From NCBI GenBank assembly GCA_003427395.1, contig BFEA01001040.1, positions 1-59,967 of the forward strand: DNA of 59,967 nucleotides, written 5' to 3'. Positions 35,183 to 46,017 of the stretch are shown piece after piece. This DNA is from Chara braunii. Taxonomy: Eukaryota; Streptophyta; Charophyceae; Charales; Characeae. Position 1 is the stretch's first letter, and each line of letters begins with the position of its first letter. A program made the position numbers and the translations under genes. The notes under the pieces were generated by a model. It searched no databases, was not told where the DNA came from, and saw nothing but the letters and a program-made list of their open reading frames with translations.

Positions 35183-35657
35183 ATGACACGATCTTGGAGC
35201 TCAGACTCATCCTACGACCCGGATTATTTCACCCCTTGGATAAACGAACTCATAAGGCGACAATACCCCTGTCACACGGAGAATTAACTATGTCCGCGAG
35301 AATTCCACTGCGCCACCTCTAGCGACCCTCGATGCTCTGATTTCCCTTCCCCCGACCACACCTATTACTTCCCCCACCCGGGATTCGTTGTCATCACCAC
35401 CAGTTTTCCTCCTTTTTGCCTCCTTCTCCTGTATCATCAACTCAGCATCGTTCCGTGGCCGGCCATAGCCCCCTATTGGCCCAGTACGTTTTGTGTGAAT
35501 TGCCGACGTAACGGCGAACGGATAACTCCGGGATTCCGAAGGCCCAATCCAAGTACGTGGCGGCCCCCGACGGCCTAACTTTTCGGGACCGCCTCCACCG
35601 CGGAGGGATTTCCCCGTAAACTGCCACCCACAGTGCCCCGACCCCATCGGACCCTGA
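35183..35657 (+). pseudogene. LTR-embedded ORF in C 5' LTR, broken
   Basis: Same ORF as 46018-46509, but codon 34 is TAA (CGA in the 3' LTR) and the 17-nt segment is missing, so the two parts are in different frames. The other LTR of the same element keeps the ORF open. Confidence 0.6.
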
Positions 35658-35804
35658 GTCCCTCGCATATGCGCCCCTTATTCGCCCAATTGCATTCATA
35701 CCCTTAAGATTCCCCCCACTTCCCCAAAAATCCTTGGCACACCCCTTTTTGCACTTCCAGGCCCATATCCCACTCCGACCAGGAAGTCACGCTGGGCGTG
35801 AGGT

Positions 35805-35827
35805 TGGTATCGGAGCCCGACACTTGG
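35805..35827 (+). other. Primer-binding site of element C
   Basis: TGGTATCGGAGCCC follows the LTR without spacer. It resembles the initiator tRNA-Met site of plant retroelements (TGGTATCAGAGC), with one difference in the first 12 bases. Confidence 0.7.
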
Positions 35828-35958
35828 CTAGGGTCTTAGGATTGATAGCACGTTAATTACGCGACCTGGCTAACCGAGGGCGACCTCGCCCTCGGAACGC
35901 GCATAGACACGACCCTATCGTCACCCGAGGCAGATCGGCTAACCGACGAGCAACCAAT

Positions 35959-38900
35959 ATGGTTGCCAATGTGCAAAACCCGATCCCGCAACAAAATGCT
36001 AATCCACCACATCAACCCGCCCCACGCGCACGGGCTCCCATGACGCCAGCTGATCTCTATTTGTTCGATCCCGCACGCCATCTCGCAGGAGCATGGCTGG
36101 CCACACTTAGAGCCCAACAGTACAATGACAATGAAGCGCAGATCAACATCCCCGCCCGATTGGGGGGGGGCGCTCATCATTGGTTTAGTACCTATGTATG
36201 GGTTGACCTCCCGACCTTTGAGCGGGATTTCATGAACCGATTTGACTACGTTCACCCTGAGCAAGCGCTGTATATGATCAAGGACCAAGTGCAAAAACCT
36301 CTCGAATCCGTTGCAGAATATCGAAACCGGTTCTACAGAATGTTCGTAAAAACTGAGCGAGGTGAACAAGTAGGGAGAGACCTGTTCATTGACGGGCTTC
36401 TCAGCCGAACAATAAGGGCTAAGTTGCGAAAACAATTTTCCCCCATCACTCACACGCTAAAGCAAATCATGGCTGCTGCGGAAGAAATGGAACGAAAGTT
36501 CGCGGCAAACTTCCTGGAAGGGGAAGACTATCCTAGAGAAGGAGATTCGACCGAACTCGCACGAGCGAAGGCTGAGTTGGCTGCCTTGCAGAACAAGTTT
36601 GAAAGCATGGGGTTTGTATCAGGACCTGTCACCTACATGAAACAGATAGGCCCCAAGCGAGTGGTCCTAAGTGAGGTTCCAAGCACTTCCGCTCCTGCGA
36701 TGCCTCCACCCGCAAGGGCATTACCCCCCCCGACTAGTTGAGGCTCCCACACGAACGAACGAATCAGGGGCCATTTTCGAACTAACCAAAACCTTGATTA
36801 GTTTGATCCACGAAAGCAAAAAGGAGCAGCGAGAGCACAATGCTCGGCTGGAAGCCATGATGAGGAACATGCGGCCCATTGCGGTACGCGCCCCTCTGAT
36901 GCAACAAGGATTAGCCCCGACACCTGCGCTCGAAGGAGTCGCAAATGATCTGAATGTCTGTTATGTCTATCATCAGCCAGGACATCTAGCCCTTGATTGC
37001 CCCCACCGACCCCCACAACAGCGAATCGGGGTCGCGCCTATAGCGGCAGCTCCCATCGCTAATGGACCTGGACGAGTCGGAGCTTTGATGGAAGATATAG
37101 AGGGCGGGGGAAGTGCCCTGGCCACCACGGAAGAGGCCGCCGAGCTAATCCCGCTAAATCAGTACGTATCGCTGGGATATCATGGGCTTGGAATGATCGG
37201 AACAATCAGACGAGCGCCAAAACCNAAAGAGGTGGCGGAGTGGCGACCGTCTCTAGGAGAAATGGAGTCGGGAGGACCCACCTTCGTCACAGGAGAGATC
37301 GATGTATTAAACATCATCCGAGCCTTGGACCATCGGATTCCGCCTTCCAATCGGTCATCTACTCTCGATCTCCGAGCAAGCCAACGAGCGAATGCTACAG
37401 CATTGCAAAGCAAACCGAAAGCAATTCGCCCTCGCCCGAACACCAAATGCAAAAGCCAAAGGCCCCGCGCGAGAAGAAAACCCAACAGGCACTTCGGATC
37501 CGATACGGGTGGGTTTAATTCAGAAAGACAATTATTTCTTACGGATTAAACCGATTTCGTGGAAGTCCGCAGAATGTGATATTGAAATTTGGGGAATTCC
37601 CTACAGCGCAATTATAGATTCGGGAGCAGCTGTGTTGGCGATATCACAGAGAGTGGTCGAAAGGGCAGGTAGGAAAAACGATCTGATTATGCTCATTGAG
37701 AAAGATCAGCTCGTTTCGGCAGATGAGGAAAAAATCAAAACTGTGGGGAGAATGACCAATGTCGCCTTCCGATTAGAAAAAGTACACGCGCTTGGGGATG
37801 TCGTAGTACTAGATGTTAATACGTACGACGTTCTTTTCGGACTTCCCGCTCTTGTGGCGTTACGAGCGAACCTGGATTTCGAGCGACGATCGATCGTCCT
37901 CCGAAATACAGGAGGAAAACCCTACGCTGTGCCCATGCGATTGACCCTTCGCACTACTATTAACACCTTTCCACGGGTTTCGCCGATGATGGCAGGGACT
38001 CTCCGCATGATCTCCTGGGATGAATCCGCAAGCGGGAAAGTCATCAACAGATGATGCGGAAAGCAGTGACGAAGATGATCCGAGGATCTTGAAATTGGTA
38101 CGACAATGCGTTGCTACCCGCCACCCAAAACGATAGCAAGAACGATGCAACTGACCAGCCGAAAAATTCAAAGGACCAAGGCAATGATCTTGGGTGAGCC
38201 CCTCGTGCAGATTTCGAGGATGGTCAACTCTTTGGAACCCCCTCAAACTCTGTACGAAGGAATCACCCCTCTCCTCGCCAGGTATAGCGACAAAAAACAT
38301 TATTGCGACATTACGGAAGTACCTAAGTCTTTATTGACATCTGCTAAAGAAGTGAGATTGTTACGCTTGGGGGCGGAAGCAAGCTCTCTGGAACCCCCTG
38401 GGCGTTTCGAGGCAGAAACAAACGGACTGGGGATAAAGATCGCAACTAAGAACGTGCCATGGCAGGATGTTTGTGACGGGATTACCCCGGAAGGACACGT
38501 GGCAATCCGGGAAGAAGATGCCCAGATGATGGCCACGGTGTTCTCCTGCCAATCGGACCATTCGTTCATCTCGGCGCCTCCGCCCGACGTGGCAAAACCG
38601 ACACGCACGAAACAACTTGACGTTCGGATCGGGGATCAACTTTTTGAACTACACGTTCCACAGTACGTACCGGATGAAATCCACTGGGTGATTGCGGACA
38701 TTCTAACGGAATATCAAGGAGCGATTAGCGTGACAGACATTGACATTGGTCTGTCATTAGTAATCCAACATGAAATTTAGATAGGAAATCATTCCCCGAT
38801 TCATTGCAAACCTTACAGGTATTCCTTGATTGAACGCAAAAAGACTCTCGAACGAATTCGGGAATTCGAAGCCAGCGGCTGGATTGAACCCGCCACCGGA

Positions 38901-40178
38901 CCTTGGTCCTTTCCCGTAGTGTTAGTACCGAAGAAAAACGGAGCGATTCGCGTTTGCATTGATTATCGCAAGCTGAATGAAATCACGATCAAAGATGTGT
39001 ATCCCCTCCCCCGGATTGATGATTTGTTAGATGCGATTGGATGCGCTAATTATTTCAGCAAATTTGATATTCGGCATGACTTCCATCATATTCTGGTTAA
39101 AGAGGAAGATCGGCCGAAGATGGCCTTCGTGTTGTTTGAGGGCACGTGGCAGTGGGTTCGGTGTCCAATGGGGATTTGCAATGCGCAGCGAGCGATGAAC
39201 ATGACGTTCCAGAACTTCGTCAACAAGATACGGATGACGCAAGAGATGATTAACTTCTGCGTGATCGTGTGCATGGACGACATCCTGGTCTATTCGGAAA
39301 CCTATCAAGGGCACGCGCAACACATCGAATGGACATTGGGCGCGTTGAGAGACGCTGGGTTCAAGATTGCGCTCGAGAAGAGCGAATTTTTCCTCTCGGA
39401 AATTTCGTTCTTGGGCTACGTCGTGACACGTGGAGGATTGCGACCGGACTCGAGAAAAGTTGCAGCGGTGAAAGAAGCCCCGGTTCCCACGTCACTGACG
39501 CAGGTTCGAGCCTTCTTGGGATTGGCGTCGTACTACCGGCGCTACATCAAGGGTTTTGCCGCGATTGCGCGGCCACTAACGAATCTGTTAAGGCAGGACC
39601 AGCCTCTCAGTTGGGACGCAGAGTGTCAACAGGCTTTTGCAACCCTCAAGGACGCTCTGGCAACGACGCCTATTTTGATTCGGCCGGACCCCTCGAAGTA
39701 GTTCATTCTCATCACGGACTGGCAACCAGAAGCTATTTCCGCTATTGTAGCGCAGAAGGGGAACGATGGTCGTGAACACGTCATCGAATACGCGTCACAC
39801 ACCGTACCGGACGAACGAAGGAATGGCTCGGCACCTCAAGGCGAATGCTACGCAGTAGTCTGGGGAATCCAAGACTTCCATCCGTATCTCTACGGACAGA
39901 AGTTTCGCCTCGTGACAGATCACGAACCCTTGCTGGCGATGAAGAAACTCACCAACTACACGGGCATGATTGGCCATTGGGCGGTGCGACTGCAAGAATA
40001 CAACTTCGATATCATCCATCGAAAGACAGAGCGACACGGCAACGCGGACGGGCTGACACATCTGCATCGACCTGCCAAGGTACCAAAGGGCGAGGAAATT
40101 ACACCGTGGAAAGAGCCGGACTTGACCAACGAGCCGAAATACGGACAAGTGGTGGTTCTTCCACGTGGCAAGAAGTAA
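35959..40178 (+). pseudogene. Gag-PR-RT-RNase H polyprotein of element C
   Basis: Gag begins MVANVQNPIPQQN at 35959 with the same capsid-like block as A. A 1-nt insertion near 36735 and another shift near 37345 move the frame. The knuckle reads CYVYHQPGHLALDC (second Cys lost). Protease AIIDSGAAVLAIS is at 37610-37648. RT spans about 38826-39700, with CMDD replacing YMDD near 39275 and the four residues P-A-T-F missing after GICNA (12-nt deletion). RNase H follows to the stop at 40178. Stops at 38778 and 39699 stand where A has CAG. Confidence 0.88.
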
Positions 40179-40188
40179 AACGGTGGCG

Positions 40189-41916
40189 ATGGGTGATGGA
40201 TGTAACCCCACTACCCCTCTCTTTCCCCCTTCCTCTTCGTCTCTCCTCTCCCTGCCTGACAAATTTTGCTATTTTTGCGAAGCCATTTCCCGTGTATACA
40301 CGGTCTCCATGCATCCTAAGGGGGAAGGGTATGCGGATTGGATAGATTGCCGACAGTGTGTCGCACGAGCCCATGGCTCGTGCATTCAATACAAAAACGA
40401 TAGTAAACCGTGGTTGTGCCCCTTGTGCCGGACCGGCAAGATTCTGACCGAGGCTCGCTTTTTGGATGCCACGTCAGAAGGGTTGGAAAAGACCCGGAAG
40501 TTTAGAAGGGCCGAAGTATGGACGGATATTGCCTTAATTGCCACCCTAGTAGGTAACCCCCTTCAGGATTTCACCAAGGAAGATCGGAGGAGGGCCAACG
40601 AAAGGGCTCGGGATTATCGATGGATAGAAGGTAGATTAGAAAAACGAAAAACGGACGGCAGTGGGATTTGGATTGTGGTACCGCATCCGTTCATGCGGTA
40701 TGACTGGGTTAAGACAGCCCACGAGGAAACTGCGGCCCATTTTGCCGTACGAATCACGAAATCCGCTATCGAAAAAAATGAGTGGTGCTGGTCCAATATC
40801 CGCGACGATGTGACATACATTGTCGCCAACTGTCAAGTCTGCGCCGCTGATAAAGCGCCGATTCAGCCACCAAGATCGATAGTGCCCACGGTTGTTGAAC
40901 GACCATTTCAAAGAGTGAGCATGAACACTATCGACATAGTGGTGCCCCCTGGCCCTAATATTTGCGAATATTCAGTCCTATTGGTATTTGTCGACCATTT
41001 CTCGAAATGGATTGAAGCGTATCCTTGTTGCACACGGCAAGCCACGAAAATTGCGCGATATGTCAACTGTTTCCTCGGGATGCATTAGGATATGAAAGAG
41101 ATCCTGACCGACAACAGGGCCGAATTCATAGGGGAAGTGTTAAGGAATCTGGTCATACATGGCATCACCGTACGGAACACTGCACCCCACATGTCACAAT
41201 CCAATGGGCTGGTCGAAAACGCTAACCGGGTGATAAAGACAGCATTGCGACGAAACATCGCGGCACGAGATCTGAGGCCCTGGCTCGATATCGTCGATCA
41301 CATCCTGGCGGTCCATCGCGGAACGCCCCACGAATGGACGGGGCTAAGCCCCTTCCAATTACGGACCAATAACGTCGATTGCTTTTCGATACCAAGCCTC
41401 CCGGATGAGTCTACATTGAACCAACGGCCCACCAGGGCCACGGCTCGGGACAAGGCCAAATGGCACCTAGAGTTAATGGAACGGTCGCTGCCCAGGCTAG
41501 CCCGAAAACGACAGAAAATGACCAAACTAGCCCAAGGCCGACAGGTCCGGAGCTACGAGGCCCGAAATGGGAATGCGGGTCCGCGGCCCCAGTACAAATT
41601 GGGGGACGTGGTGCAGGTAAGGAAATGTGCTCACCAGGGTAAGCTAGCGTCACGATTCTTCGGGCGATATCGCATGATCGAACTCGGCCCTAACGGCGTG
41701 GACACCGTGCGTCTGGCCCCCGAGGTCTCTGGCAGTCGATCGGCTTGTCCGATCACCCGCCACGTGTCCTATCTTCGCCTCCTTCCCTCTGCTCCGTCTC
41801 CTTCTCCCTCGGCCTCTCTTTCTGAGGAAGCCGGCGACGACGACTCTGACTCTCCGCCATCTCCCTCTCCTTCTTGCTCCCTCTCTGCCACCTCGTCACC
41901 CCCGCCATCGCCATGA
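40189..41916 (+). pseudogene. PHD finger-integrase ORF of element C
   Basis: Own ATG at 40189. Residues 27-78 form a C4HC3 finger (CYFC, CRQC, HGSC, then PWLCPLC with the Trp typical of PHD fingers). HHCC zinc-binding region: His pair in HEETAAH and CQVC. rve core: Asn in SMNTID where the first catalytic Asp is needed (A has Asp), Asp in LTDNRAEF, intact Glu in NGLVENANR. One TAG at 41086 (CAG in A). The C-terminus has RYRMIELGPNGVDTVRL and a Ser/Pro-rich end. The TGA stop is overlapped by the ORF3 ATG. A and C thus carry different single catalytic losses. Confidence 0.87.
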
Positions 41917-42395
41917 ACTTTGCCATCGAGTGAGCTTTCAGTAATCAGTTGCTGATGCCACGGGGAGAGATCTCAACCATCCGCCAAGTGCATCATTTGC
42001 GGATCAGCCCCGACTTCATGCGCCTTGCGCCGTTTTTCTGCACTGCAGGTGTGTACGGCGCGGCAGAGTTCCGGTTCACGAGCAATCCACAGGTGGTGGT
42101 GCTGGCCGAGACAACGATGTTCCAACGGCGAGCGGCCCCAGGAATTAGCCACGTGTCTACCGTGGTAGTCTTCAACGGCGACATCACCGCCTTCGATCCG
42201 GCGCGGCAAGCCGCCATCAAAAGAACCTTGTACTAGTGGGGTCGTGATCCGGCCACTGATTGGGATCGACGGCTCACAAGGCAGGGTGACGAGTGCTATC
42301 TTGTCAACGACATCGAGGTCAACACGTTGCGCACAACGCTGAGCGAGCTACCTGTCGTCCTCCCAGAACTTGCTCCCTTCCAGCCGTGCCGATGA
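41913..42395 (+). pseudogene. Accessory ORF3 of element C
   Basis: ATG at 41913 overlaps the integrase stop (ATGA). Its TGA at 42393 overlaps the ORF4 ATG (ATGA). Broken by TGA at 41931 (A has CGA) and TAG at 42234. The homologue in A (5535-6017) is open. No recognised domain. Confidence 0.6.
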
Positions 42396-43564
42396 GCCGC
42401 GCGCCGATCTCGACGTTTTCTCCTCCCTCTCTCTTCCCCATCTTCTGGCAGTCCTCTCACCACCCTCGTCTCTCCTTCCGCCTGGAGCCGCTGACAGTAC
42501 CCATCGTTGATCCGGATCGTTGGAGGTTGTGGCGTGCAGAGTTCGCTGAGCTCTCGTTCTGCCTACTACGAGTGGATCTGAACTGGACGTGGGAAGGCGA
42601 TCGGAGGCCCCCGTCAGAGACCGTGGAGCTGCTCGTCATCCAGGCGTGGAGGACCAACGTGGCGGGAGACCTTCTGGGATTTGTCTTTGGAGCAGTGGAT
42701 CGGGGAAACCGATCACAGATTGTGCGTGAACTTACAATCGTGATCGCGCGACTGGCCGACGAACTCCCCCTTGACATCGTCTCTCAAAGCGACGGAGAGC
42801 CCACTCCACATACCCTCTCAAGGACTCTCGCCCTGAGCCTCCAGTGGTCGGCTTGTATCGAGGAGTGCTGGGCGGATGACCGTTTTCCCTCTCGCAGCGA
42901 GTACCTGGACGTCCACAACCTAACTAATCCCCGCTTCTTTCGGCAACCAACGGCGTTCGAGTGGGCGGCGCTGAGAGCAGAAGAGGAAGCAGAAGAGGAT
43001 TCAGAAGGAGAATTAAGGAGAGAGGCCGGGGAAGCAGCGGCCCGGTTGGCCGAGGACAAGGAAGAAGAACGCCAAGCAGAAGAAGAGTCGGCAGAACCTG
43101 AAGAAGAAGAAAAAAAAAAAGACGCAGAGGAGGAGACTTTGGAAGAAGAGGAGGAAGCCTAAAGTGAGCACAGCGAGGGCGAGCCAAGTGAGGAGGAGGA
43201 CGAAGACGACGACGAAGAAGTGGAAAGCGCAGACGACCAGGAGCCAACGCATGACGACGAGCTCGAGTGGGTGCCAGGACCGGATCGACGAGAGGAGAAC
43301 CTTGAGGCTGTCGCGCAGCGCAAGAAAGAGGTCGTGGAGGGAAAGCGGCCGGCGATCGACCCCACATCGAACGATCCTTCCAAGGATCCCGAGCCGCCCA
43401 AGCCGGAACATGGGGACCTTGCTGCCACGACCTCGAGCGCTGCGACGACAAGGCGCCGATCTCGATCCCCGTCCCCCTCCGCCTCTGCCCGTCCCCCAAT
43501 CCGTCAACGTATCAATGAGTGGCTTCACCCTGCATCCCCAATCCATATACCACCGTCCCCTTAG
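42392..43564 (+). pseudogene. Accessory ORF4 of element C, acidic
   Basis: Starts MSRAPISTFSPPS. A globular half (WRAEFAELSFCLLRVDLNW, LLGFVFGAVDRGNRSQIV, LQWSACIEECW) is followed by a Glu-rich half and a PPKPEH...RRRSRSPSPSAS tail. A single TAA at 43160 replaces the TAT codon of A; otherwise open. Together the two copies show the full ORF is about 390 codons. Composition suggests interaction with basic partners such as histones, which is inference. Confidence 0.62.
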
Positions 43565-44042
43565 CCATCTCTCTTTCAATCAGTATTTCCATCGCGTCGT
43601 CTTCCCCCGTAATCCCTTCCCCATCGCCACCTTCCGACATTTTTACTCCGCCCGCCTAGAGTTAACTGTCCACCCCCACCCTTCCGTTCGGTGCGCCGTC
43701 CCCGATTACCCCCTCCACGTTCTACTCCTTAGCGCCACGTGGCGAGGCCATAACCACATAGAGGTTTACTGCATCGTTACGGTGACCTTTCCCGCTTGTG
43801 AAGACCATGATCGGTTTCGCACCGACGTCCTCCGAACCCTCGTTTCCCTTTACCCAGACTACCTCGCTTCCCTTCCCCGCAGCGGCCAGCGATTCCCCCG
43901 CTTCCATCGCATCGTCCGCTTTCAAGAGCTTCCCTACGACCTCACTGCGATGGGGCGCTTCATACCTGAGCTTACGATGGAGCCGCCTCGCCCTCCCTCA
44001 TACGCGTACCGCCTTCCTTTCCCCCTCCCGGTTAATTACTGA
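43515..44042 (+). CDS. Accessory ORF5 of element C
   Basis: ATG at 43515 (MSGFTLHPQSIYHRP) in the frame overlapping the end of ORF4 by about 50 nt; open to the TGA at 44040. Conserved core: RLELTVHPHPSVRCAVPDYP, HIEVYCIVTVTFPACEDHDR, VLRTLVSLYPDYLASLP. The A copy keeps this core but has two stops. Not similar to any protein I can name. About 250 bp of non-coding DNA separate it from the 3' LTR. Confidence 0.58.
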   Translation: MSGFTLHPQSIYHRPLSHLSFNQYFHRVVFPRNPFPIATFRHFYSARLELTVHPHPSVRCAVPDYPLHVLLLSATWRGHNHIEVYCIVTVTFPACEDHDRFRTDVLRTLVSLYPDYLASLPRSGQRFPRFHRIVRFQELPYDLTAMGRFIPELTMEPPRPPSYAYRLPFPLPVNY

Positions 44043-45082
44043 TGCAGCTGTAATGGACGAGTGTCGCGGCGACGACACGAGAACTTCGAGAAGGATCCCG
44101 TCCTTGGATCGTCGAGAACCCAATCTGAGGAACTAGTAGAAGAGCAATGTTGCCACGTGGATGACGTCCACACGCAGTTGAACGGTAAGTGGCATAGACA
44201 GAAGTGCTCCGCGTGTCGATCGATTAGAGAAATCGACACGTGTCAACAAGCAAGCAGGAGCTTGCTAATATTGGAACCCCCTGGGCGTTACATATGTGAC
44301 GAACCACTTTCTGTAACGCGCGATTTTCTGCACGGTTGCAACGAGGGGTCCTAAGCTGGGAAGATTGGGCCAATTACGGGAGATCGGGATCGGTGGAGAA
44401 TTGCATCAGTGTCCTCGCTTTTTCGTCCTTTTCGTCGCTTCTTTTTCGAATTGCTAGGCACGAAGCTGGGTGTGTCTTGGGATGACCGGTTGATTGATTG
44501 GTCGGATGGATGTCTGGCGCGCCGCCACGTGCGCGCGCGATTAATAAATATTGACGTCGTTTCTTTCGTTTCGGTTTCGATCTTTTGGGCGCGGGCATCG
44601 CGAGGGAAATTTGCTTCATTCTTTTGAATTTCCTTTTGAATTTTGTCGAGTCCCCGATGGCTCTCGAAATTTTGGACTTTCCTTCTCAACCTTGTGCTTT
44701 TTGCTTCTTCGCATTAGATAGGAATTAGGAATTCAGTAGTTAGGATTTTTCTTTTTCTTGCCGCGCGGCGCCTTCTTCCACGCGCTTGTTTTTGCGGCTG
44801 CAACGGTATTCTGATTAGTAGGCTCCCTTAATCGTGTGTGTAACTGTAATTTTGCGGGCGCCATTGTAACTGTATTTTCCTTCTTGCATCTTGTCTTTCC
44901 CGCCCTCCTTCTCTTTCTGTTGCTGAAGTTTTTGTAAGCCACGACTTGCATGCTCGGATCGATGCATGGAGAAGGGCTACGTCCCCCACGCCGCGGCCCG
45001 ACCATGCAGAACGCAGGCGCTCCCTCTCTAATCCCCACTCTAAGTCCTGGTAATTCTGTGTTCTTCGCGCATGCATGCACGC

Positions 45083-45090
45083 TATAAATT
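45083..45090 (+). promoter_or_regulatory. TATA box of C 3' LTR
   Basis: TATAAATT after CATGCATGCACGC. From the 3' LTR it would drive a transcript whose first long ORF is the LTR ORF at 46018. Confidence 0.6.
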
Positions 45091-45181
45091 TCGGCTGCGC
45101 GATTAGTCAGCTCTCTTAACCCGTCGTTGGAAACTCGGGGTTGCGCGATCAGGAAGGGTCGGCACACGAGCGAAGTAAGAG

Positions 45182-45676
45182 GTGAGTAGAGTAGGAGTTG
45201 GGACCCGACGGGCTGGTGTCGAACGTGCAGGATTGACGTGGGCCACGACGGACTGTGGGCACGGGCGAATCCGACGGGTGCGGGAGGACTAAGCGGGGTG
45301 ACAACTTCGGGGGTTGGTGCGTGACGACGGACTGTCTGTATCGGAGAAGCGAGAGAGAGAAGGAGAGAGTTGAGGTCGATGGATGCGGATTTGCTGTTTC
45401 TTTGTCTCTCCCCCCTCTTCATCTGTGTACATACATTTTGATTGCGGCTCCGGGCGGTTTTGCCCGTTCTTATTTTCGTTTCGGCTTTCTGGAATCTGGG
45501 CTTGGGTTTTTGCTCACACTTGTCCTTGCAATGCCCGTCCCGATTGCATTATGTGTATAATTTCCGAATGTATGAATGCATGGATGTTATGCCCGCTTGT
45601 CTATCTTTTTGCTAAGAATCCCGGTCCTTGCATTTTGTTTGTGTCGAATCTTTGCCTACACCTGATACAACTGTAG
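45182..45676 (+). other. Candidate intron in the LTR leader
   Basis: Donor AG|GTGAGT at 45182 lies about 95 bp after the TATA box and is conserved in all four A/C-family LTRs compared. A candidate acceptor, CTGTAG, lies at 45671-45676 after a T-rich stretch and is followed by ATGGGATAAG. Splicing would bring the cap close to the LTR ORF and remove several upstream ATGs. Inference from motif conservation only. Confidence 0.35.
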
Positions 45677-46017
45677 ATGGGATAAGGATCTGGCCTGATA
45701 GCGATTTTGTTCTCGTTTTTTTCCTTGTCTCACGATGGGGTTGTGATATGGTTGCATCTTGCATAATCGAAACTTACGAAGCAATTAGACGATCCGAAAT
45801 CTGGCCCCGCGAACGCCACGCGAGAACACGTGCAAACGCGATCCGAGTCGCGCCCTTACACGCATTCCCGCGCGCCGATTCGCCCACCCAGAAAGATTCG
45901 CGGCGGAACGGTCATCCCGTACGAGCACGATGAGGCGCAACTAAGTTCGCCTGTCCTGCACATGCTCGTGCGGGGTGATGATAACCCGACCAGAGCTACC
46001 CCATCTACGATGATACC

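Larger units (their letters stand above)
33457..35804 (+). repeat. 5' LTR of element C
   Basis: Starts TGTGACGAACCAC; the inner edge at 35804 ends GCGTGAGGT, directly followed by the primer-binding site. It lacks the last about 10 nt (GGGCGTCACA) of the 3' LTR, the same asymmetry as in element A. Confidence 0.92.

Noticed and set aside
8700-41090. TAG reassigned to glutamine (as in some ulvophyte algae), because many in-frame TAGs align with CAG codons
   Set aside because: CGA-to-TGA, TGG-to-TAG, TAT-to-TAA changes and frameshifts occur in the same genes, and the other copy has CAG at each site. Decay by C-to-T change explains all of it.
41411-41653. Minus-strand frame MTLAYPGEHISLPAPRPP in element C and its equivalent at 6277-6519
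   Set aside because: Antisense of the integrase C-terminus. Preserved only because the coding strand is conserved.
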